Assembly: GCA_021324015.1 (NCBI GenBank)
Contig: JAJPJX010000057.1
Coordinates: 1-64,000 of the forward strand
Origin: Solibacteraceae bacterium
GTDB taxonomy: Bacteria; Acidobacteriota; Terriglobia; Bryobacterales; Bryobacteraceae
Length of the DNA: 64,000 bases
Reading direction: 5' to 3'
This document shows, in pieces, positions 57,554-64,000 of the stretch. Under the pieces are notes generated by a model, which worked only from the letters and a program-made list of their open reading frames with translations, was not told where the DNA came from and searched no databases. Every line of letters begins with the position of its first letter. Position 1 is the stretch's first letter. The position numbers and the translations under genes were made by a program.

Positions 57554-58759
57554 ATGTCTTCCAGACGGAGGTTTTTGGGAGCGCTCGCGGCGTCGGGCGC
57601 TCTCTCGACAGGGCCGGCTGCGGCGCAGGGCGGGACCGGCAAGGATCGTCCCGGGATTGGTTTGATCGGCTGCGGCGCGCGCGGCTCGCACCTGGCGCAG
57701 GTGGTCCGGGAGTCGGGCCAGGCGGAGATCGTGGCGGTATGCGACGTCTACCGGCCGCGGCGCGAACGGGCGGCCCAGCGGTTCGGAGCCAGCGGGTACG
57801 CTTCCGCCGCCGATCTGCTGCGCGATCCGAAGGTGGACGGTGTGATCGTGGCCACGCCGGACCGCGTGCACGTGTATAACGCGCTCGAAGCGGTCCGCGC
57901 GGGCAAGGATGTCTATTGCGAAAAGCCCCTGACCCACTGGCAGCAGTTCGAGCAGTTGAAGCAGCTCGTGCGGGAGGTGCGCGAGCGCCGGAACGTCTTC
58001 CAGATCGGCGCGCAGTGGGTGACGGACGCGCTGTGGCTGCGCGCCGCGGACCTGGTGAAGCAGGGCGCCATCGGCAGGCCGGTACACGCGCAATGCGGCT
58101 ACTTTCGCCACGGGGACAGCGGGGAGCGCGGCATGCCCATCGACGACCCGAATGCCCGTCCAGGGCCGGACTTGAACTGGGACGCCTGGCAGGCGGACGC
58201 CCCGCAGCGCCCGTTCACGGTTTCCCGGCTGTTTCAGTGGCGCATGTACATGGACTATTCGGGCGGTCCCTCGACGGATCTCTATCCGCATCCCATGACC
58301 CGCCTGTTCAAGATTCTGGGCGCGAATTTCCCGAACCGGGTAGTGGCTGTCGGGGGCAAGTACGTGTACGACGGCGGGCGGGATGTGCCGGATACCTTTG
58401 ACCTGCTGATCGAATACCCGGAGCATCTCACCGTGGCGGTGCTGGGCACCATCTGCAACGAAACCGGCCTGGATACGGTGGTGCGGGGCACCGAAGGAAC
58501 CTTGCGTTTCGAGCAGGGCGGGTTTGTCATCGAACCGCAGCAAGGCTCGGCCGGGCGGCGGGTGGCCATGTCGATCGACCGGCACGAGTACGATCACATG
58601 CGGAACTTTCTGGAATGCATGCGCACGCGCCAGACCCCCAACGGCGACATCGAACTGGGGTATCGCGTGCAGGTTCCCCTAATTATGGCCATGCGCGCGT
58701 TTACCGAAGGAAAGGTGGCCTATTTCGATGCGGCATCCGAAAGCATCCGGCTGGGCTGA
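57554..58759 (+). CDS. Tat-exported Gfo/Idh/MocA oxidoreductase (second)
   Basis: 401 aa. Leader SSRRRFLGALAASGALSTG (Tat), then GIGLIGCGARG, VIVATPDRVHVYNAL and the canonical EKP motif in DVYCEKPLTHWQQ. The C-terminal domain has YMDYSGGPSTDLYPHPM, where the His is close to the expected catalytic site. It should reversibly oxidise a sugar with bound NAD(P). The ATG at 57554 lies 11 bp after the first gene's stop; the end overlaps the DUF6807 gene by 32 bp. Confidence 0.9.
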   Translation: MSSRRRFLGALAASGALSTGPAAAQGGTGKDRPGIGLIGCGARGSHLAQVVRESGQAEIVAVCDVYRPRRERAAQRFGASGYASAADLLRDPKVDGVIVATPDRVHVYNALEAVRAGKDVYCEKPLTHWQQFEQLKQLVREVRERRNVFQIGAQWVTDALWLRAADLVKQGAIGRPVHAQCGYFRHGDSGERGMPIDDPNARPGPDLNWDAWQADAPQRPFTVSRLFQWRMYMDYSGGPSTDLYPHPMTRLFKILGANFPNRVVAVGGKYVYDGGRDVPDTFDLLIEYPEHLTVAVLGTICNETGLDTVVRGTEGTLRFEQGGFVIEPQQGSAGRRVAMSIDRHEYDHMRNFLECMRTRQTPNGDIELGYRVQVPLIMAMRAFTEGKVAYFDAASESIRLG

Positions 58760-59636
58760 ATTCACCCGGCGCAGCATCCTGCGGACCGCCGGAGGGCTGG
58801 CCGCGGCGGCGGCTTGGGGCGCCGGGGACGTGCGCCTGGAGGACACCCCCGGCGAGAAGGTTGCGGTGCGCTATGGGGAGCAAGCGCTGCTCGATTACCG
58901 CTACGACCGGTCGCGGCCCAAGCCGTACGTGCACCCGTTGTACCTGCCTGGCGGCGAGCCGGTCACCCTCGACAGCCCGGCAGATCACGTGCATCACCGC
59001 GGCCTGATGCTGGCCTGGTCCGACCTCGAAGGTTTTGATTTCTGGGGCGAGACGAATCCCGGGCCGCACGGGCGGATCGTGCACCAGCGTTTCGAGCGCC
59101 TGGCGCGCGGCAAGCCGGCGGTGATCACGGCGCTCAACCACTGGATCGCCGGTGATAAGGTCCTGCTGGTGGAGCGGCGCACGCTGCGCATCGGCCCGCC
59201 GCCTCCGGAGGGGATCTGGATGGAGTGGACCAGCGAATTGACCGCTCCGGAGCCGCTCTCGCTGGCCGCCGGCGAGCACGTGTACAACGGGCTCGGCATC
59301 CGCTTCCCGCACAGCATGGACGGCGCCAACGTCCTGAACGAGCGCGGAACGGCGCGAATCGAGAAGGCCAACGGCGAGGCGGCCCGCTGGTGCACGTACT
59401 TTGGCCCGCTGGGCGGAGTGGCCTTTTTCGATCACCCCGCGAACCCGCGGCATCCCACGCCGTTTTTCGTCATGAACAAGCCGTTCGGATATATCAGCGC
59501 GGCGCCGACCTTCCGCGAGCCGCTTCCCCTGGGGAAAGGCGGGAAAGCCGTCTTCCGCTGGGGAGTGCTCAGCTACGCCGGCGGACCGGAACCTGAGACG
59601 CTCAATCGCCTGTTTCGAAAATGGAGCCAAACATGA
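58728..59636 (+). CDS. DUF6807 (PmoA-like) exported protein
   Basis: 302 aa, Tat-type leader FTRRSILRTAGGLAAAAAWG. Beta-rich DUF6807 domain: VRYGEQALLDYRYDRSRPKP, PLYLPGGEPVTLDSPADHVH, HRGLMLAWSDLEGFDFWGE, GPLGGVAFFDHPANPRHPTP. Family proteins often sit next to Gfo/Idh/MocA genes and in polysaccharide loci; activity unknown. Despite the PmoA name in databases, it is not a methane monooxygenase subunit. It overlaps both neighbours, so the operon is tight. Confidence 0.85.
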   Translation: MRHPKASGWAEFTRRSILRTAGGLAAAAAWGAGDVRLEDTPGEKVAVRYGEQALLDYRYDRSRPKPYVHPLYLPGGEPVTLDSPADHVHHRGLMLAWSDLEGFDFWGETNPGPHGRIVHQRFERLARGKPAVITALNHWIAGDKVLLVERRTLRIGPPPPEGIWMEWTSELTAPEPLSLAAGEHVYNGLGIRFPHSMDGANVLNERGTARIEKANGEAARWCTYFGPLGGVAFFDHPANPRHPTPFFVMNKPFGYISAAPTFREPLPLGKGGKAVFRWGVLSYAGGPEPETLNRLFRKWSQT

Positions 59637-60667
59637 GCGAAGAAAAACTGGGGGCTGCCATCCTGGGAACCGGCGACGTTTCCGGCGAGCACATCAAGGC
59701 CTACCAGCAGAACCCCTATACCGAGGTGCGCGCCATGCTCAGCCACGACCGCGCACGCGTGGAAGCCAAGGCCGCGCAATACGGCTTATCCGGCTGCCGT
59801 GCTTACACCAGCCTCGAAGAACTGCTCAAGGACGACTCGATCCAGGTAGTCTCCATCTGCACGCCGCATCATCTGCATGCCGAGCAGGCGATCGCCTGCG
59901 CCGAATCCGGCCGGCATGTGCTGGTCGAGAAACCAGTGGCGCTCGATCTCGATAGCTTGCGCAGACTCGATGCGGCGGTGCGCAAGGCCGGCGTGCGCAG
60001 CCTGGCGAGCTTCGTGCTGCGCTGGAACCCGCTGTATACGACCATCAAGGCCATCCTGGCCGACGGCACGATCGGCGACCTTTTCTATGCTGAACTGGAT
60101 TACTTTCACGGCATCGGGCGCTGGTACACCGGATACGAATGGATCCGCAAGAAAGCCATGGGCGGAAGCAGCCTGCTCACCGGCGGGTGCCACGCGGTGG
60201 ACGGCCTGCGCTGGTTTTTGGACCAGGAGGCTATCGAGGTTTTCAGTTTCGCGAACTGGAGCAAAGGCAATCCCCTAGGCTACGAGTATGAGCCGAACAG
60301 CGTCACGCTGATCCGGTTCGCGGACGGGCAGGTCGGGAAAGTGGGCAGTTCCGTCGAGTGCGTGATGCCCTACGCCTTCAATATCCTCCTGATGGGCAAC
60401 CAGGGCACGATTCGGAACAACCAACTCTTCACCAGGCGCTGGCCCGGGCAAACGGGTTGGGCGGCGATTCCCACGATTCTGCCCGACAGCGGGGCGGTGA
60501 CCCATCATCCGTTCCACGCCGAGATCGATCATTTCGTGGAGTGTATCCGCAGCGGCAGGGAGTCGCACTGCAACCTGGCGGATGCGGTGAAGACCCATGA
60601 AATCTGCCTGGCAAGCGAGATCTCCGCGCGGACGAACCGGCCGGTGCGGCTGCCGCTTAGCGATTAA
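59633..60667 (+). CDS. Cytosolic Gfo/Idh/MocA oxidoreductase
   Basis: 344 aa without signal peptide. GAAILGTGDVSGEHIKAY, SICTPHHLHAEQAI and HVLVEKPVALDLDSL (EKP motif). The C-terminal half has YFHGIGRWYTGYEW, GGSSLLTGGCHAVDGLRWF and the catalytic-type His. Dehydrogenase for a sugar or inositol; NAD(P)-dependent. ATG at 59633 overlaps the DUF6807 stop (ATGA). It probably continues inside the cell the chemistry begun by the exported enzymes. Confidence 0.9.
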   Translation: MSEEKLGAAILGTGDVSGEHIKAYQQNPYTEVRAMLSHDRARVEAKAAQYGLSGCRAYTSLEELLKDDSIQVVSICTPHHLHAEQAIACAESGRHVLVEKPVALDLDSLRRLDAAVRKAGVRSLASFVLRWNPLYTTIKAILADGTIGDLFYAELDYFHGIGRWYTGYEWIRKKAMGGSSLLTGGCHAVDGLRWFLDQEAIEVFSFANWSKGNPLGYEYEPNSVTLIRFADGQVGKVGSSVECVMPYAFNILLMGNQGTIRNNQLFTRRWPGQTGWAAIPTILPDSGAVTHHPFHAEIDHFVECIRSGRESHCNLADAVKTHEICLASEISARTNRPVRLPLSD

Positions 60668-60689
60668 ATTAAACTGCTCGAACCGCAAT

Positions 60690-63410
60690 CTACTCGACTC
60701 GCAATGCGTCTGTCGGATTGACACCCGAGGCCCGACGCGCGGGAACGAAGGCCGCGCCCAGCCCAGCCGAACAAAGCGCCAGCATGGCGATAGCGATCAC
60801 GATGGGGTCGAAGGGTTTCACGTCATAGAGCTGCGACTCCACCAGCCGGCCCAGCGCCCAGACAACCGGCAGACCGATGCCGATTCCGCAAAGGACCATC
60901 GCTAATGCATCGCGAAGCACCAGCCAGATTGCCGACCAGCGTCTGGCGCCGAGCGCCAGGCGGATCCCGATCTCGCGCGTGCGTTGCGTCACGACAAACG
61001 ACATCACGCCATACAGACCCACTAGCGAAAGCAGCAGCGCCAGTACGCCGAAGCCGCCGGATAACCTCGCCAGCATGTGCTCAGTGTTCAAGGAGCGATC
61101 GACCTGCTCCTCTAAGGTGCGGAAATTGGTCATGGGCAACGCCGGATCGACGCCGCGCACAATTGTGCGAAGCGTTCTGAAAGACGATTGCCCGGTTCCA
61201 TGAACTCGCACGTAGAAGGTGGCCGCGGCTTCTCCCTGGAACGGGAAAAAGGCCTGCTCCGATTCCTCGCGAATCCCGCGATAACTGAAGTTCGACACCA
61301 CGCCGACAATTTCGGTGTTCGGCCTGGCGTCCGGTCCCGAGCCCTGGCAGATGCGCACCCCCAACGGGTTCCGCCCTCCCAGGTAACGCTTCACGAATGC
61401 CTGGTTCACGATCGCCGAGCGCCAGCCCCGTACGCCAGGCGCCCCGATATCGTGGTCGTCGAAGTTTCGTCCCGCAATCACTTTGATGCCCATGGTTGGG
61501 AAGAATCCTGGCGTAACGGAATTCAAATTCACGTCGCCGTCGGTCGAAAATCGTTTGTCTGCCAGGATCGTCATCGGATTGTTCCAGCTTCCGCCGGTCA
61601 GCAGTGCGAATCGCGCAACCGAGGACTCCTGAACGATCGGGGACTGCCGAATGGTTTCGTCGATGCGGCGAATCAGCCGGTTCCCCTCCTCTTCGGAATA
61701 CCCGCTTCGCTGGCAGTCGATTCCGAATGAGACAAGGCTCGCCGTTGGGAATCCCGGCCCTTTCGCCATCAAGGCATCCAGAGTCCTGACGAACAACGCG
61801 GCGCTGACCACCAGGATCAGAGTCAAGGCAATCTGCACCGTCACAATCAGCCTGCGAAGCCGGACGCTGCCGAACCCGGTGCCGCCTCGCTCACGGAGCG
61901 ATGACACCAGCGACCGCCGCCCGGCCTGCCATGCCGGTGCGAGACCACTCAAAATGCCCGCCGCCATGCTGGCGGCAAACGCAAAGAGCAGCAGCCGTAA
62001 GTCTACGTTCGCGTGCAAAGCGGTTTCGCTAGCGCTCGCGCCCACGGCGGAGGTCCCGCTGGGGGGAAGGAGTGCAATCAAGGTTCGCACGGCAAGCGGA
62101 GCGGCCGCCGTGCCGAGCAATCCTCCCGCCAGCCCAATCAGCAGGCTTTCGGTCAGTAGCTGCCGTCCCAACCGCCCGCGCGACGCGCCCAGCGCCAGCC
62201 GTGTGCCGATCTCGCGGTCGCGAGCCGATCCGCGCGCCAGGAACAGTCCGGAGACATTCAGACAGGCCAGCCCCAGCAGCACCGCCGTCACCGCGAAGAG
62301 CACCCATAACGGTTCCATCATCCGCCGCCTCAGTGCGGAATGGCCTTGCGGCGCGGCCATGAGCACCAGCGACGAACGGAGAAATCTCTGCCGGCGTTCT
62401 GCCGTGATCACGGGAAATCCCGGGCGGCTCATATCCTGCTGCAGCATCGCCTTGAACCACGGTTGCAGCCCCGCCTCGGCTTCCCGCAGCGTGACGCCCG
62501 GATTCAACCGGCCCAGCACTTGCATCCAGCGGGTGCGGCGGTCGTGAAGATCCTTGAAGCCGGGGATGATCGCCGTCGCCATCGAGGCGGGAATCCAGAG
62601 CGATGGAACCTCACCGACGTCGATGCCCCGAAATGTCGAAGCGGCCACTCCGATTACGGTCAGCGGATGCCGATTCACCAGCACCTTCCGGCCGACCACA
62701 TCGGCAGCGCCTGCGAGTTGCGTTTTCCAAAAATCGTAGGAGATCACCGCCACCGGATTGGCGTCCGGCCGGCGATCGTCGTCATTCGTGAGCACCTGCC
62801 CCAGGGCCGGCCCTGCTCCCAGCACCGGGAAGTAGTTGCCGGAAATGATTTCCGCGGTCGCGGCGCGGGAATCGCTGCCAGTCGAGAGGTTGACCATCGT
62901 GAGCGCGCGGCAGAATACGCCTTCGAAAATCTGTTTCTGCTGATCCAGATCGCGGCAGATGGGATAAGACAGGAGATTCCAACTGCCAAAGCCACTTGCG
63001 ACCATGTCGCCTTTCCAATCGACCAAAACCAGCCGCTCCGGCTGGCGCACCGGCAAGGCGTGCAGCAGCACCTGGTCCACCAGCGAGTAGATCGCCGTCG
63101 TCGCTCCAATGCCGAGCATCAGTGAGAGCACGGCGGTGACGGTGAACGATGGCGTCTTGCGAAAAGAGCGCACAGTGAAGCGGAGATCGTAGACGAAATC
63201 CCGCAGCCATCGAGTCAGCCAGATGTCCCGTACTTCTTCTTGAATTTGCGCGACTCCGCCCAGTTCCAGCAGGGCCTGCCTGCGTGCTTCGTCCGCCGGC
63301 AGCCCGGTTTGCTCGAAATCGTGGATTCGCCGCTCGAGATGGTAGCGCAGTTCGCGGTCCAGGCTGCTTTCCAGCTTCCCGCGCCGGAGCCAATTCACCA
63401 GTTCTCTCAT
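60690..63410 (-). CDS. ADOP-type duplicated MacB/FtsX permease
   Basis: 906 aa, the Acidobacterial duplicated orphan permease: an N-terminal helical cap (ELRYHLERRIHDFEQTGL), then two MacB-type halves, each with a periplasmic MacB core and an FtsX bundle. TM helix 1 is SFTVTAVLSLMLGIGATTAI; the last FtsX part is GLYGVMSFVVTQRTREIGIR. No ATPase domain is fused and none is nearby, hence orphan. The 4-bp overlap with the PadR gene makes a two-gene unit. Its ATPase and substrate are unknown. Confidence 0.92.
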   Translation of the reverse strand: MRELVNWLRRGKLESSLDRELRYHLERRIHDFEQTGLPADEARRQALLELGGVAQIQEEVRDIWLTRWLRDFVYDLRFTVRSFRKTPSFTVTAVLSLMLGIGATTAIYSLVDQVLLHALPVRQPERLVLVDWKGDMVASGFGSWNLLSYPICRDLDQQKQIFEGVFCRALTMVNLSTGSDSRAATAEIISGNYFPVLGAGPALGQVLTNDDDRRPDANPVAVISYDFWKTQLAGAADVVGRKVLVNRHPLTVIGVAASTFRGIDVGEVPSLWIPASMATAIIPGFKDLHDRRTRWMQVLGRLNPGVTLREAEAGLQPWFKAMLQQDMSRPGFPVITAERRQRFLRSSLVLMAAPQGHSALRRRMMEPLWVLFAVTAVLLGLACLNVSGLFLARGSARDREIGTRLALGASRGRLGRQLLTESLLIGLAGGLLGTAAAPLAVRTLIALLPPSGTSAVGASASETALHANVDLRLLLFAFAASMAAGILSGLAPAWQAGRRSLVSSLRERGGTGFGSVRLRRLIVTVQIALTLILVVSAALFVRTLDALMAKGPGFPTASLVSFGIDCQRSGYSEEEGNRLIRRIDETIRQSPIVQESSVARFALLTGGSWNNPMTILADKRFSTDGDVNLNSVTPGFFPTMGIKVIAGRNFDDHDIGAPGVRGWRSAIVNQAFVKRYLGGRNPLGVRICQGSGPDARPNTEIVGVVSNFSYRGIREESEQAFFPFQGEAAATFYVRVHGTGQSSFRTLRTIVRGVDPALPMTNFRTLEEQVDRSLNTEHMLARLSGGFGVLALLLSLVGLYGVMSFVVTQRTREIGIRLALGARRWSAIWLVLRDALAMVLCGIGIGLPVVWALGRLVESQLYDVKPFDPIVIAIAMLALCSAGLGAAFVPARRASGVNPTDALRVE

Positions 63411-63745
63411 CGGGTGCCCTCATTGAAAATGAGCTGAACCGCTCCGGCGAGGCGTGCCCAACTGTCTTTTTCGGCGGCGAGTTGCTTGCGCCCGGAAGCC
63501 GTCAAGGAATAGAACTTCGCGTCGCGCCCCGTTTCCGATTGTTTCCATTCGGCCCGAAGCCATCCCTTTTGCTCCAGCCTGTGCAGCGCGGGATAGAGAG
63601 AGCCTTGGTTCACTCTGACCACCGCCCGCGAGACTTGGTCCAGTCTTTGGGCAATGCCGTAGCCATGGGCGGGCTCCAGCGACAGAATCTGCAAAATCAG
63701 CATGTCCAGTGTGCCTTGCGGAATGGGAAAACGCGAGGAAGACAT
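63407..63745 (-). CDS. PadR-family transcriptional regulator
   Basis: 112 aa winged-helix protein: PQGTLDMLILQILSLEPAHG, RVNQGSLYPALHRLEQKGWL, YSLTASGRKQLAAE. PadR regulators act as repressors on small palindromes, often of their own gene. It overlaps the ADOP permease by 4 bp. The ATG at 63745 is preferred over TTG 63748. A large inverted repeat (63755-63796) covers its promoter, which implies autoregulation. Confidence 0.92.
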   Translation of the reverse strand: MSSSRFPIPQGTLDMLILQILSLEPAHGYGIAQRLDQVSRAVVRVNQGSLYPALHRLEQKGWLRAEWKQSETGRDAKFYSLTASGRKQLAAEKDSWARLAGAVQLIFNEGTR

Positions 63746-63754
63746 CAATATCCC

Positions 63755-63796
63755 GACCTTCGACCTATCAGCCTAGCGCATGATAGGTAGAAGGTC
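63755..63796. promoter_or_regulatory. Palindromic operator over the PadR-ADOP promoter
   Basis: GACCTTCGACCTATCA (63755-63770), 10-bp spacer, TGATAGGTAGAAGGTC (63781-63796): 16-bp arms with one mismatch. It spans the promoter TTGACC-17-TAGGCT (63798-63793 and 63775-63770, minus strand), so a bound dimer would block RNA polymerase. Confidence 0.75.
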
Positions 63797-63798
63797 AA
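63770..63798 (-). promoter_or_regulatory. Promoter of the PadR-ADOP operon
   Basis: Minus strand TTGACC (63798-63793), 17-bp spacer, TAGGCT (63775-63770). Transcription would start near 63763, giving about a 17-nt leader before the ATG at 63745. Confidence 0.7.
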
Positions 63799-63836
63799 GG
63801 CATAAGGTACAGCCCTGCCGCGGGAGCTAATAGTCT

Positions 63837-64000
63837 CTAAAGCCGGATCCTGTAAATCTTCAGGGCCGTCTTTCCGAGGATCCACTCCTTGTCCTCGGCC
63901 GTGAAGAAAGGGATCAGGTCTTTCATCACCACATACTCGAAGAAATTGGCGTAAACCAGGCGCCGCGGACCGTAGCGGTCGTACAGCCGGCGGAGAAACG
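63837..64000 (-). CDS. C-terminal end of an amidohydrolase (partial)
   Basis: Only the last 53 residues are in the window (from the edge): FLRRLYDRYGPRRLVYANFF ... IPFFTAEDKEWILGKTALKI, stop TAG at 63837-63839. This is the typical C-terminal end of TIM-barrel amidohydrolase-2 family enzymes (EWILGxTAxxIY). The 5' part lies beyond 64000. It is divergent from nothing in the window and shares the same strand as the PadR gene. Confidence 0.7.
   Translation of the reverse strand, partial: FLRRLYDRYGPRRLVYANFFEYVVMKDLIPFFTAEDKEWILGKTALKIYRIRL

Overview
This window looks like a chromosomal segment from an Acidobacteriota member, probably of the Solibacter/Bryobacter group (order Bryobacterales). 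The assignment is inferred from family content: an ADOP-type duplicated permease with a PadR regulator (60690-63745), two secreted proteins with the TIGR03437-type domain (25309-27045 and 27335-34462), an Oar-like TonB receptor with a carboxypeptidase-regulatory-like N-terminus (46859-50308), GC-rich codon use, and several Tat-exported sugar oxidoreductase-like proteins. I saw no rRNA, tRNA, CRISPR array, prophage or complete insertion sequence.

Layout. 1-6865: hydrolase and thioredoxin-fold gene reading away from each other, then a minus-strand run pgsA - PH-like membrane protein - DUF218 - ABC exporter half - aceB (malate synthase). 6989-11177: small secreted protein, D-threonine-aldolase-like enzyme, Gly/Tyr/Pro-repeat secreted protein, recA (with a symmetric divergent promoter region and two downstream hairpins), an HU gene and a very short tatA. 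11255-14787: two OmpR-type response regulators flanking a PhoR-like kinase, plus a DedA-type membrane protein. 14859-21529: subclass-B3-like metallo-beta-lactamase, NIPSNAP, AhpD-like protein, a pseudokinase-TM-SPOR protein divergent from a bactofilin, a HEAT-repeat protein, an SDR and a degenerate receiver. 21664-25198: a redoxin / haem / copper-monooxygenase-like fusion, DUF1634+TauE, and a DksA-like zinc-finger protein. 25309-34462: two divergent TIGR03437 proteins, one with about 19 BACON-like repeats. 34516-36525: FabG-like reductase plus a ketosynthase-like protein that has lost its active-site Cys. 36594-46806: Tat-type lipoprotein amidase, then a long minus-strand run (DegT aminotransferase, SGNH hydrolase, aldehyde dehydrogenase, acyl-CoA synthetase, DUF1080, quinone oxidoreductase, N-twitch radical SAM). 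46859-54506: two TonB receptors separated by a 970-bp gene-poor stretch with an orphan intrinsic terminator; the second has an STN domain and is followed by a PiuC-type hydroxylase (iron uptake). 54630-60667: GarR-like dehydrogenase, a lipoprotein and a four-gene Gfo/Idh/MocA-DUF6807 operon. 60690-64000: ADOP permease, PadR regulator with a large palindromic operator over its promoter, and the end of an amidohydrolase.

How the genes fit together. Housekeeping functions (recA, HU, pgsA, aceB, tatA, a two-component cluster) are mixed with envelope and polymer-degradation functions. Four proteins carry Tat-type leaders, and the Gfo/Idh/MocA + DUF6807 operon together with DUF1080 suggests oxidative (3-keto) glycoside processing in the periplasm. 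Several genes lack a Shine-Dalgarno sequence and instead have a -10-like hexamer 5-8 nt before the start codon, so leaderless mRNAs may be common here.

The most unusual items are the pseudokinase-SPOR/bactofilin pair, the redoxin-haem-PHM fusion, the Cys-to-Asp ketosynthase-like protein, the N-twitch radical SAM protein overlapping an oxidoreductase, the candidate small RNA near 50440-50559, and the PadR operator.
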